Origin: Acidimicrobiaceae bacterium
Lineage (GTDB): Bacteria; Actinomycetota; Acidimicrobiia; Acidimicrobiales; RAAP-2
Assembly (NCBI GenBank): GCA_003157945.1
Contig: PMFY01000317.1
Span: 12,909 to 22,793 of the forward strand
Direction: 5' to 3'
Length of the DNA: 9,885 nucleotides
The notes under the pieces are model-generated. The model saw nothing but the letters and a program-made list of their open reading frames with translations, had not been told where the DNA came from and did no database searches. Of the stretch, positions 1-5,965 are shown one piece after another; within the stretch, counting starts at the first letter, position 1; every line of letters begins with the position of its first letter. Position numbers and translations under genes: made by a program.

Positions 1-310
1 AGCCGCCGACCCACCCCGACAGACGGAACCAGTCGCGCAGCCCCGGCCCGGGGACGTCCGGACCGAGCGACGTCTCCGCGTCACCCGCCGGGTCGGCCAC
101 GCCGCTCTGGCGTGTGGCCCGGGTGGACAGGCCGTGGAGATGGGTGGGACCGCCGACGAGTACGAGGTCGGCCCCCTCGGTCACACCCGCGTCGGCGTCC
201 TCCGCCCGCACGACCACGACCTCGCCGTGCTCCCGGGCCACGTCCGCCAACTCGTCCGCCACCAGTTGCGTGCTGCCGTACACCGACTCATAGATGATCA
301 CGGTCCTCAT
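1..310 (-). CDS. Flavodoxin-domain protein (partial, C-terminus beyond window)
   Basis: The 103 visible residues begin MRTVIIYESVYGST, a first beta strand followed by an FMN-phosphate-binding loop (S9 to T14) typical of flavodoxin-fold proteins. A second strand and loop, LVLVGGPTHLHGL at about residues 49-61, matches the flavodoxin region that contacts the isoalloxazine ring. The expected role is an FMN-dependent cytosolic electron carrier or small flavodoxin-like oxidoreductase; the partner cannot be told. The ATG at 308-310 was chosen because GGAGGTG (complement of 317-323) lies at a good distance upstream and the fold starts at residue 2. The ATG at 313-315 hits a stop after two codons. 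The gene follows two DUF202 genes on the same strand after 95 nt, so co-transcription is possible but not shown. The C-terminal part and stop lie before base 1. The fold assignment is fairly secure, the function is not. Confidence 0.8.
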   Translation of the reverse strand, partial: MRTVIIYESVYGSTQLVADELADVAREHGEVVVVRAEDADAGVTEGADLVLVGGPTHLHGLSTRATRQSGVADPAGDAETSLGPDVPGPGLRDWFRLSGWVGG

Positions 311-316
311 GTCATT

Positions 317-323
317 CACCTCC
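317..323 (-). promoter_or_regulatory. Shine-Dalgarno of the flavodoxin gene
   Basis: Read on the minus strand this is GGAGGTG, six nt before the ATG at 310. It decides between two close ATG codons, since the one at 315 opens a two-codon frame. Confidence 0.65.
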
Positions 324-405
324 GGTTCCCAGCGTGGTCCCGGGGCATCGCGGTTTGTAGAGGACAACGGCCTCACCTGGGTGTACGCGGCCCGCAGGGG
401 TCCGG

Positions 406-750
406 TCAGCGGTGCAGGACGATGCCGAAGACGAGGCCGCCGACCGCCACCAGGAGGGTGCCCGCCGTCACCAGTCCGAAGGCCTTCCGGCCGTCGAGTC
501 CGTGGGGCTCCATGGACAGGTGGAGATCGCGGGACAGGCGCATGCCGACGAGCCACACCAGGCCCCCCACGCCGACCAGGGTGAGGGCGACGACCTCGAG
601 CCACCCGCTCAGCGACCACACCCGGCGGGCCAGGACACCCAGGGCGACGAGCAGCGCCAGACCGGTGCGGCCCCACGCCAGCTCCGTCCGCTCGGGCGAG
701 AGTCCCTCGTCCCACACCTCGCCGAGCCTCGTGGTGTCGTCGTCCGCCAT
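406..750 (-). CDS. DUF202 (YidH/YidG-like) small membrane protein, second of a tandem pair
   Basis: This 114-residue protein carries the DUF202 signature ERTELAWGRT at residues 20-29, followed by three hydrophobic segments at about 28-43, 50-72 and 91-111. DUF202 (PF02656) covers short inner-membrane proteins such as E. coli YidG and YidH, which are also adjacent genes, and the family is related to the membrane domain of yeast VTC1. No biochemical function is established for the bacterial members. The start is the ATG at 748-750, only 8 nt after the stop of the upstream DUF202 gene (759) and without a clear ribosome site, so translation is probably coupled. The domain sits close to the N-terminus and the length is normal for the family. 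A pair of similar but diverged DUF202 proteins suggests a hetero-oligomer, which is inference. Confidence 0.88.
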   Translation of the reverse strand: MADDDTTRLGEVWDEGLSPERTELAWGRTGLALLVALGVLARRVWSLSGWLEVVALTLVGVGGLVWLVGMRLSRDLHLSMEPHGLDGRKAFGLVTAGTLLVAVGGLVFGIVLHR

Positions 751-758
751 GGTCAGGC

Positions 759-1124
759 CTATTTCGAGCCGATGGCGACGAGGACGATGCCCAACACGGC
801 GACGACGCCGATCCCGATGGACAGGACCAACGACATGTGCGACCGCGGCAGCGGCTCATGGCGCCGCATGGCCCGCTCGTTCAGCCGCCACTGCCGGAAG
901 CTGGTGAACGCCACCAGCGCCCCCAGCGCGATCAACGGGATGCCGAGCAGGTGCCGGCCACCCCGGACGTTGAATTCGGGCAGGAGCTGGGTGGCCGCCA
1001 CGCCGGTGGCGATCAGGGCCAGCGCCGTCCGGTTCCAGGCCAGGAAGGTGCGCTCGTTGGCGTAGGTGAAGCGGACGTCCGGCTCGGACTCGGCCGCGTC
1101 CTGCCCCTCGGGGTCCCTGCTCAT
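759..1124 (-). CDS. DUF202 (YidH-like) small membrane protein, first of a tandem pair
   Basis: This 121-residue protein has the canonical DUF202 motif NERTFLAWNRTALAL at residues 23-37, then hydrophobic helices at about 28-47, 58-77 and 97-118. The conserved polar residues E24, R25, T26 and R32-T33 sit at the membrane entry of helix 1, as in YidH. The first 20 residues are acidic and probably cytoplasmic. The ATG at 1122-1124 starts 22 nt after the MBL-fold gene's stop. A weak GGTGA lies upstream; longer in-frame extensions would run back through the MBL gene and lack family similarity. Its 3' end is 8 nt before the next DUF202 gene. The two paralogues share the motif but little else, so this is an old duplication. 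Family call is firm; function is unknown. Confidence 0.9.
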   Translation of the reverse strand: MSRDPEGQDAAESEPDVRFTYANERTFLAWNRTALALIATGVAATQLLPEFNVRGGRHLLGIPLIALGALVAFTSFRQWRLNERAMRRHEPLPRSHMSLVLSIGIGVVAVLGIVLVAIGSK

Positions 1125-1146
1125 CTGCGAGTCACCGTGCCGCAGC

Positions 1147-1983
1147 CTACTGAACGGCCGGGCCGACCTCGACGGAGGTGAGGTCCTCGGACAGCACCAC
1201 CGTGCCGTCGAACTCGCCCTCCGCCTGGTCGATCCACTCCTGACCGGCGCCGGGCCGGACGGCGGGGACCATGTGGGTGAGCACCAGCGTGCCCACACCG
1301 TTGCGGGCCGCGGTCCGCGCCGCGTCGGGCACCGACGAGTGGTAGTCGAGCACGTCGAGCAGGCGGGGCAGGCCCAGCGCCTCGATCTGGTCGCGTCGGA
1401 CGACCGTGTGCACCAGGACGTCGGCCCCGGCGCACAGCCGGTCGAGACCGTCGCAGGGCACGGTGTCCCCGGCGATGACCACCGACGCGCCCCCGTCGTC
1501 GATGCGGTAGCCGACGGTGGGGTGCACCGGGGCATGGTCGGTGGGGCCGGCCGTCACCCGGACCGCACCCTCCTCGAACACCACGCCCCCGGTCACGTCG
1601 GTGGCCACGGTGGCGGGCCGCCAGTCGAGGTCCTCGTGGTGGGCCAGCCGGTAGCCGATGTCGGGCTCGAGCATGGCCTCGGTGGCGGCTACGAGCGCGG
1701 CCGTGCCCACGGGGCCGTACACGGAGAGCGGGTTCGGGGTGAACGACATCGCCCACCGGGTGGTGATGACGTCGTTGAGGTCGGTGATGTGGTCGCTGTG
1801 CAGATGGGTGAGGAAGACGGCCCGGAACGCCACGGGGCCCGACTGCGCGGCCGTGGCCCGCATCGACACGCCGCGGCCGGCGTCGAACAGCAGGTCCCCG
1901 ACCGAGGTGCGGACGAGCGTGGACGGTCCGGCCCGGTCGGGTGACGGGATGGGACTGCCGCTCCCCAGGATCACTACCTGCAT
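1147..1983 (-). CDS. MBL-fold metallohydrolase, RNase Z / arylsulfatase-like subgroup
   Basis: This 278-residue protein shows the metallo-beta-lactamase pattern. A glycine-rich start (VILGSGSPIPSPDR, 4-17) and the strand LLFDAGRG (31-38) precede the metal motif THLHSDH with H60, H62, D64 and H65. TDHAPVHPTVGYR at 148-160 resembles the RNase Z segment, D173 lies in AGDT, and H237 in LTHM supplies the late metal ligand. All expected ligands are present, so it should be an active, probably zinc-dependent, cytosolic hydrolase. The RNase Z-like fold is also shared by MBL-type arylsulfatases and other phosphodiesterases, so the substrate is open; a tRNA-processing role is not assured. The ATG at 1983 was chosen because AGGAG lies 7 nt upstream and the fold begins at residue 2; an upstream in-frame start at 2064 would cross the divergent promoter. 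It heads the MBL-DUF202-DUF202 cluster. Confidence 0.87.
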   Translation of the reverse strand: MQVVILGSGSPIPSPDRAGPSTLVRTSVGDLLFDAGRGVSMRATAAQSGPVAFRAVFLTHLHSDHITDLNDVITTRWAMSFTPNPLSVYGPVGTAALVAATEAMLEPDIGYRLAHHEDLDWRPATVATDVTGGVVFEEGAVRVTAGPTDHAPVHPTVGYRIDDGGASVVIAGDTVPCDGLDRLCAGADVLVHTVVRRDQIEALGLPRLLDVLDYHSSVPDAARTAARNGVGTLVLTHMVPAVRPGAGQEWIDQAEGEFDGTVVLSEDLTSVEVGPAVQ

Positions 1984-1990
1984 GACGACA

Positions 1991-1995
1991 CTCCT
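1991..1995 (-). promoter_or_regulatory. Shine-Dalgarno of the MBL-fold gene
   Basis: On the minus strand this reads AGGAG, 7 nt before the ATG at 1983. It supports the shorter start over a longer in-frame extension to 2064. Confidence 0.6.
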
Positions 1996-2020
1996 CGCTC
2001 GCACCGCACGGTTCTGGCAG

Positions 2021-2026
2021 AGTCTA
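2021..2026 (-). promoter_or_regulatory. Putative -10 element for the MBL-DUF202 cluster
   Basis: The minus strand reads TAGACT here, fitting the actinobacterial TANNNT -10 pattern. A transcript would start near 2014 and give a leader of about 30 nt with a ribosome site. I see no convincing -35, so the call is tentative. Confidence 0.35.
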
Positions 2027-2074
2027 TGACAGGTTCGTGGCCGGCGCCGCCCGCTCGGGCCCATGCCGGCTCGC

Positions 2075-2080
2075 TACCCT
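2075..2080 (+). promoter_or_regulatory. Putative -10 element giving a leaderless methyltransferase transcript
   Basis: TACCCT fits TANNNT and is followed by exactly six bases and then the in-frame GTG at 2087. That is the spacing expected when transcription starts on the first base of the start codon, the leaderless layout common in actinobacteria. No clear -35 hexamer is visible upstream. Confidence 0.45.
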
Positions 2081-2086
2081 GACGCC

Positions 2087-2701
2087 GTGGCCTTCTACCG
2101 CGAACAGGTCGTCCCCCGGCTGGTGGCGCTGACCTGCGGGGCCAGGGGACTGGACGGTCTGCGCTCCCGGACGGCGGTCGGCCTCCGCGGACGCGTCGTC
2201 GAGCTCGGCTTCGGCTCCGGGTTCAACGTCCCCCACTATCCGGACGACGTCGAACGCATCCTGGCGGTGGAACCGTCGGCCACCGCCTTCCGGATGGCGG
2301 GTGGCCGCATCGGCGCCTCGACGGTGCCGGTGGAGCAGGTCGGCCTCGACGGTCGGACACTCCCCCTGGACGACGCCAGCTGCGACGCCGCGCTCTGCAC
2401 GTTCGCGCTCTGCACGATCCCCGATGTCGAGGTGGCACTGGCCGAGCTGCGGCGGGTGCTCCGTCCCGGTGCACGGTTCCACTTCCTCGAACACGGCCTG
2501 GCCCCGGACGCCCGGGTGGCGGCCTTCCAGCACCGGATGGAGCCCCTGCAGCGCCGGGTCGCCGACGGGTGCCACCTGACGCGTGACCCGGTGGCGCTGG
2601 CCGGTGGCGCCGGCTTCGTCGTGGAAGAGCTCGACCAGCACTACGGCGTGGGACCGAAGGCCTGGGTCTACCTGACCCGCGCCGTGGCGGTCCGGGCATG
2701 A
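2087..2701 (+). CDS. Class I SAM-dependent methyltransferase, METTL7/UbiE-like
   Basis: The protein (204 residues from the GTG) has motif I VVELGFGSGF at 37-46 and the acidic ribose-binding position E62 in AVEPS. D100 lies in the motif II region (CDAALCTFALCTIPD), LRRVLRPGARFHFLEH is at 121-136, and the late signature ADGCHLTR is at 159-166. That last segment, with the EHG strand, resembles the METTL7-type thiol methyltransferase subgroup, so a small-molecule acceptor is more likely than nucleic acid; the acceptor is unknown. The start is uncertain. The ATG at 2063 adds MPARYPDA, but those codons overlap a -10-like TACCCT. Homologues usually begin with a short N-terminal FY motif right after the start, as VAFYRE does here, so I favour the GTG. 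It overlaps the next gene by ATGA and is divergent from the MBL cluster. Confidence 0.87.
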   Translation: MAFYREQVVPRLVALTCGARGLDGLRSRTAVGLRGRVVELGFGSGFNVPHYPDDVERILAVEPSATAFRMAGGRIGASTVPVEQVGLDGRTLPLDDASCDAALCTFALCTIPDVEVALAELRRVLRPGARFHFLEHGLAPDARVAAFQHRMEPLQRRVADGCHLTRDPVALAGGAGFVVEELDQHYGVGPKAWVYLTRAVAVRA

Positions 2702-3210
2702 CCGACGAGCTGGCCGACCGGGTCGGTCGCCTCGAACAGCGGCTCGACCGCGCCGAGTCGGTCCTCGCCCTCCACGACCTGAAGGCCCGCTACGGCGAGC
2801 TCGTCGATGCCCGGTTCACCCGGGGTGCACCGGTGGCTCCGGACCTGCTCGGCGACCGGGCACGCCGCGCCGCCGCCCTGTTCACCGAGGACGGGGTGTG
2901 GGACGCCGGCCCCGCCCTCGGCGTGGCCCGGGGCCGGGACGAGATCGCCGCGCGGCTGGCCGCGCCCACGCTGGTGTTCTCGCGCCACCTGTTCGTGAAG
3001 CCGCGCCTCGAGGTGGACGGCGACCGGGCCACGGGCCGGTGGGACCTGCTCAGCCCGTGCACCCGGCCCGACGGGACCTCGCTGTGGATGGCCGGCTACG
3101 AGGACGACGTCTACGCCCGGGTCGACGGTGTCTGGCTGCACCGCTCCATGACCCTCACCACGGTGTTCATCTCCCCCGCCGGAACGGGGTGGCCCCGGAT
3201 CCTGGCCTGA
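2698..3210 (+). CDS. SnoaL-like / NTF2-fold protein
   Basis: This 170-residue protein has the layout of the SnoaL-like domain (PF13577 type). An amphipathic N-terminal helix (about 5-40) ends in LHDLKARYGELVDAR. ALFTEDGVWDAG (60-71) is the typical acidic loop, followed by GVARGRDEIAARL (75-87), FSRHLFVKPRLEVDGDRATGRW as the strand pair (94-115), and a C-terminal sheet YEDDVYARVDGVWLHRS (134-150). The family includes polyketide cyclases, dehydratases and many non-catalytic ligand-binding proteins; H26 and D27 near the pocket would be candidate polar residues, but I cannot name an active site. The ATG at 2698 overlaps the methyltransferase stop as ATGA, so translation is coupled and the two proteins are probably made in similar amounts. 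A shared small-molecule substrate is an inference from that coupling. Confidence 0.82.
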   Translation: MTDELADRVGRLEQRLDRAESVLALHDLKARYGELVDARFTRGAPVAPDLLGDRARRAAALFTEDGVWDAGPALGVARGRDEIAARLAAPTLVFSRHLFVKPRLEVDGDRATGRWDLLSPCTRPDGTSLWMAGYEDDVYARVDGVWLHRSMTLTTVFISPAGTGWPRILA

Positions 3211-3259
3211 GCGGGGCCGCCGGAAGGGCCGGGGGCACCGGCGCACGCCGCCCCCGACA

Positions 3260-3307
3260 GCACGACGCCCGATGGGCCACGGGCGGGTGGCTCACCGGGC
3301 GTCGTGC
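3260..3307. terminator. Strong bidirectional hairpin between convergent genes
   Basis: Bases 3260-3271 and 3296-3307 form a perfect 12-bp stem (GCACGACGCCCG against its complement). After a single A-C mismatch the stem continues for eight more pairs (3273-3280 with 3287-3294, one of them G-U) around a six-base G-rich loop. It lies 49 nt after the SnoaL stop and 15 nt after the end of the protease gene, so it can serve both strands. Neither side has a U tract, as is usual in high-GC actinobacteria. Confidence 0.75.
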
Positions 3308-3322
3308 CGGGGGGGAGGGCGG

Positions 3323-4993
3323 TCAGGCGGGGGGGCCGACCGCCAGTGTCACCGCGGTGTTGTGGGAGTCGCCCGAGGAGTCGGTCCACTGCAGGTGGAC
3401 GACGTCGCCTGGGTGGTGCGGCTCGAGTGCGTTGGACAGGTCCGAGGACGTGTTGACCGGGGAGTTGTCGACCCCGGTGATGACGTCGCCCTGGGACAGG
3501 CCGGCCGAGGCGCCGGGCGAGCCGGGCAGGGTGCCGCCGACCACGGCGCCCTCCGTCGACGAGCCGCCCGAGCCGGGCAGGAAGGAGCCCGAGCCGGTGG
3601 ACGAGGAGTCCTGCACCTGCACCCCGAGGAAGCCGGTGGCGCCGATGTGGATGGTCGAGCTGGCCCGGCCCCTCTCGATGCTCTTGGCCACCGACAGGGC
3701 GGTGCCGATCGGGATGGCGTAGGCCTGGGCCGTGCCCCCGAGGCCGGTCGACCCGGTCGAGGCGGCGGTGTCCATGCCGACCACCTTGCCCTCGGCGTCG
3801 ACGAGGGCCCCACCCGAGTCGCCGGGCTGGATGTCGCAGTTCGTCTCGATGAGGCCGGTCAGGTTCTCCGAGTTGCCGCCACCGCTGTCGCTGGCGGTGA
3901 TCGACTGGTTCAGCGACTGGACGGAGCCGCCGGCCGAACTCGGCGTGCCGCCGGTGCCGCCGGCGTTGCCGACGCCGACCACGCCTTCGCCGACCGCCGG
4001 CTGCGACGGCGCGATCTGGGCCGTCTGGAGGCCGGACGCCCCCACCAGCTGGATCACGGCGACGTCACCCGTGCGGTCGTAGCCGACCACGTTGGCCTTG
4101 TAGGTCTGCTTGTTGCCGATGTCGGTGACGCTGATGCTGGTGGCGCCGTCGATCACGTGGTTGTTGGTGAGGATCTCGCCGTTCGAGGTGAGGACGATGC
4201 CGGTGCCGGCCGCCTGCTCGGACTCGTAGCTGAGGTTCGTGTTGATGTCCACCAGCGCGGGCGAGATCTTGGCGGCCACCCCCGTCACGTCGGACGGGGC
4301 CCCGGCACCGGTGGTGGCGCTGCCCGAGCCGCTCGAGCCGGAGCTGCCGCTGCCCCCGTCGCCGGATCCGAAGGGGAAGGTGCTGCCGCCGCTCGACCCG
4401 GAGCCGCTCGACCCGTTCGACGGGCTCTGGGCGGAGGCGGTGGTGTCGGTCGGCCAGGTGGCGTGCCCGATGGTGGCCCCCAGCAGCAGGGCCACCACGG
4501 CCACCAGGGAGGCGATGACCGCGACCTGGCCCTTGTGGTTGGCGGGCTTCGCCGAGGTCGGCGGCGGCGTCGGGTAGTAGCCGTAGGGGGACGGAGGCCA
4601 CGTCGTCGGCGGCTGTCCTCCACCCACGCCGGCACCCCAACCGCCGGGGGCCGGTACCGGTGCGGGTCCTGACGGTCCCCATCCCGGGGCGGCCAGCGCA
4701 CCCCAGGTGCCGGGGGCGGGGGGCGGGGCGGGGGCCCAGGGGTTGGCGGGGGGCGGGTAGGCCCCCGCCGGGTACAGGTCGTCACCGGCCACCGTCACCG
4801 GCTGGCCGGGGTAGGGCGACGGGGTGGGCGGCCCGGTGCGCGGCACCGGTTGGGTGAGCGGGTGCTGCTGGGTCACCGCCGGGTCGGCCGCCGACGGCGC
4901 CACCGGGGGGACCGGCTCGGTCGGCGATGTGGGCGCAGCGGCCTCCCACGGGCCCTGCTCGGCGCCCTGCTCGTCATTCGGGTACTCGTTCAT
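3323..4993 (-). CDS. HtrA/DegP-like membrane-anchored serine protease with PDZ domain
   Basis: This 556-residue protein has four parts. Residues 1-153 are a Pro/Gly/Tyr-rich, probably cytoplasmic tail. A single membrane helix spans about 156-178. A Ser/Gly linker runs about 188-232. A trypsin-like domain follows at about 235-440, with H279 (LTNNHVIDG), D310 (RTGDVAVIQL) and S393 (QPGDSGGALVD) forming a complete triad. The C-terminal PDZ domain (about 453-553) starts GFLGVQVQ and contains GLSQGDVITGVDN. This matches actinobacterial DegP/PepD-type proteases, which degrade or process misfolded envelope proteins outside the membrane. The ATG at 4993 is preceded by GGAGG 9 nt upstream. The linker is encoded by short Ser-Gly codon repeats, and the tail contains a G-quadruplex-prone stretch on the template strand. 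It is convergent with the SnoaL gene and 139 nt after yaaA. The family is certain; the exact orthologue (degP, pepD or htrB type) is not. Confidence 0.95.
   Translation of the reverse strand: MNEYPNDEQGAEQGPWEAAAPTSPTEPVPPVAPSAADPAVTQQHPLTQPVPRTGPPTPSPYPGQPVTVAGDDLYPAGAYPPPANPWAPAPPPAPGTWGALAAPGWGPSGPAPVPAPGGWGAGVGGGQPPTTWPPSPYGYYPTPPPTSAKPANHKGQVAVIASLVAVVALLLGATIGHATWPTDTTASAQSPSNGSSGSGSSGGSTFPFGSGDGGSGSSGSSGSGSATTGAGAPSDVTGVAAKISPALVDINTNLSYESEQAAGTGIVLTSNGEILTNNHVIDGATSISVTDIGNKQTYKANVVGYDRTGDVAVIQLVGASGLQTAQIAPSQPAVGEGVVGVGNAGGTGGTPSSAGGSVQSLNQSITASDSGGGNSENLTGLIETNCDIQPGDSGGALVDAEGKVVGMDTAASTGSTGLGGTAQAYAIPIGTALSVAKSIERGRASSTIHIGATGFLGVQVQDSSSTGSGSFLPGSGGSSTEGAVVGGTLPGSPGASAGLSQGDVITGVDNSPVNTSSDLSNALEPHHPGDVVHLQWTDSSGDSHNTAVTLAVGPPA
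4712..4734 (+). other. G-quadruplex-forming tract inside the protease gene
   Basis: On the plus strand four G runs of 5, 6, 4 and 5 bases are separated by single C bases. This is close to an ideal quadruplex motif. The strand is the template for the protease mRNA, and the codons are Pro/Ala/Gly of the cytoplasmic tail (about residues 87-95). Confidence 0.6.
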
Positions 4994-5002
4994 CTCGTCC
5001 TA

Positions 5003-5007
5003 CCTCC
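5003..5007 (-). promoter_or_regulatory. Shine-Dalgarno of the HtrA-like gene
   Basis: Read on the minus strand this is GGAGG, 9 nt before the ATG at 4993. It supports that start for the long proline-rich tail. Confidence 0.6.
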
Positions 5008-5024
5008 GGGCTGACACGACCTTC

Positions 5025-5037
5025 GTGACAACGTCAC
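5025..5037. promoter_or_regulatory. Inverted repeat upstream of the protease gene
   Basis: GTGAC-AAC-GTCAC is a perfect 5-3-5 dyad, 32-44 nt before the protease start and just upstream of its ribosome site. It could be an operator or a small leader hairpin. The gap between GTGA and TCAC is five bases, so it is not a standard CRP-type site. Confidence 0.3.
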
Positions 5038-5078
5038 CCGACCATTGGACCGTCCGTCCCTAAGCCGTGGGTGAGCGG

Positions 5079-5084
5079 AACATA
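5079..5084 (-). promoter_or_regulatory. Tentative -10 element for the protease gene
   Basis: The minus strand reads TATGTT, a TANNNT match in the most AT-rich spot of this intergenic region (5081-5098). It would give a leader of about 80 nt that includes the dyad at 5025-5037. No good -35 is seen. Confidence 0.25.
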
Positions 5085-5106
5085 TGAATTCCGTAAGGAA
5101 CCCGGA

Positions 5107-5128
5107 ACCCGCCGTCGGGGACGCGGGT
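5107..5128 (-). terminator. Short hairpin downstream of yaaA
   Basis: ACCCGC (5107-5112) pairs with GCGGGT (5123-5128) around a ten-base loop, just after the yaaA stop at 5133. It has a six-pair stem and no U tract, so it is a weak terminator candidate. Confidence 0.25.
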
Positions 5129-5132
5129 CGCG

Positions 5133-5882
5133 TCACCCTCCGGGCGCGGTCACGGTCACCACGTCGCCGTCACGGGAGGACCTCCAGCCGTCGTGGGCGA
5201 AGCTGTCGGCGGCCGCCAGCCCACCGTCGAGCAGGGCGCGGGCCAGCCGGCCCTTGGCCGTCTTGGCCTCGTGACCCACGGCCCGGTGGCCGTCGGGGCC
5301 GACGAACCGGACGCGCAGCACGCGGGCGACCCCATCCAGGCCCGTCAGGTCGAGCGCGTGGGCGTGCTCGGCCGGCAGGAGGTCGACGACGACCCGACCG
5401 CGCGCCCGGGCGACCAGGGCCGGGGTGATCGACGGGCGCCAGAAGGTCGACAGCCGGCCGAGCCGGCCGAGGGAGACCAGGAACTTGAGCCGGTAGTCGG
5501 CCACCGGGTCGGCCGCCGTGGTCAGACCGTAGAGCGCCGAAGGGACGAGGACCCGCCGTCGGTCCGCCGCGGTCAGCGTCGCCGGATCGAGGCCGGCCCA
5601 CACCACACCGGAGTAGCGCCGCCACGCCGGCAGCACCGGTGCCGTGCCGTCCACCAGCTCGGCGGTGGCCGCCAACGCCCGGTCGAGCAGTTCACCGCGC
5701 ACGCCGAGGACCGATGCACGCGTGGCGGCGTCCGGCCGGCGGACCGCCCGACCCAGCTCGGCCAGCACGGCGGCGCGCGGGCCGGCCAGCTCGTCGGCGA
5801 AGGAGTCGGGTCGTCCGGCCCGGCGCCCGCCGGCGGCCTTCCCCTCGGACGGAGGCACGAGGAGCAGGGGCGGGCGCGGCAC
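5133..5882 (-). CDS. yaaA: YaaA-family peroxide stress protein (UPF0246/DUF328)
   Basis: The 249-residue product starts VPRPPLLLVPPSEGK; the LLLVPPSEGK stretch (6-15) is the N-terminal signature of the YaaA family, whose members often read LLxPPSEGK. Other family landmarks are RRYSGVVWAGLDP around 87-99, the ADYRLKFL segment, FWRPSI, and VVVDLLPAEH. E. coli YaaA has 258 residues, binds DNA and limits iron-dependent oxidative damage during peroxide stress; actinobacterial homologues are longer in the middle and less studied. The start was set at the GTG at 5882 because the family begins only a few residues before the first strand. A TANNNT -10 (TACGGT, 5891-5896) sits 8 nt upstream, so the transcript may be leaderless. 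Much longer in-frame extensions upstream lack stops only because of base composition. It is 83 nt downstream of the PfkB gene, so read-through is possible. Confidence 0.85.
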   Translation of the reverse strand: MPRPPLLLVPPSEGKAAGGRRAGRPDSFADELAGPRAAVLAELGRAVRRPDAATRASVLGVRGELLDRALAATAELVDGTAPVLPAWRRYSGVVWAGLDPATLTAADRRRVLVPSALYGLTTAADPVADYRLKFLVSLGRLGRLSTFWRPSITPALVARARGRVVVDLLPAEHAHALDLTGLDGVARVLRVRFVGPDGHRAVGHEAKTAKGRLARALLDGGLAAADSFAHDGWRSSRDGDVVTVTAPGG

Positions 5883-5890
5883 GGAGGTGC

Positions 5891-5896
5891 ACCGTA
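5891..5896 (-). promoter_or_regulatory. Putative -10 element of yaaA, near-leaderless
   Basis: The minus strand reads TACGGT, matching TANNNT, and ends 8 nt before the GTG at 5882. No ribosome site of useful spacing is present, so a leaderless or near-leaderless mRNA fits. No -35 match is seen. Confidence 0.35.
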
Positions 5897-5941
5897 GCGG
5901 TCCCGCCCGCGTGCTCCTCCGTCCGGACGCCCCGCCGGCGG

Positions 5942-5955
5942 CCCGTGCCCACGGG
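5942..5955 (-). terminator. Short GC hairpin after the PfkB gene
   Basis: CCCGTG (5942-5947) and CACGGG (5950-5955) are perfect inverted repeats, 11 nt past the PfkB stop at 5966. As an RNA they form a five-pair stem with a four-base loop. There is no U tract, so termination is only possible, not shown. Confidence 0.25.
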
Positions 5956-5965
5956 GGCGGCGGCG

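Noticed and set aside
1066..1944. A 292-codon plus-strand open frame opposite the MBL gene
   Set aside because: The composition is Gly/Val/His-rich antisense of a gene with full catalytic motifs, and it has no recognisable fold.
3272..4672. A 466-codon open frame on the plus strand opposite the protease gene
   Set aside because: The translation is low-complexity Gly/Arg/Ala with no domain pattern, and it mirrors a clear HtrA gene on the other strand.
5077..5106. Three GGAAC words that resemble an ECF sigma -35 element
   Set aside because: They lie on the plus strand, where no gene follows, and no matching -10 is seen at the right distance.
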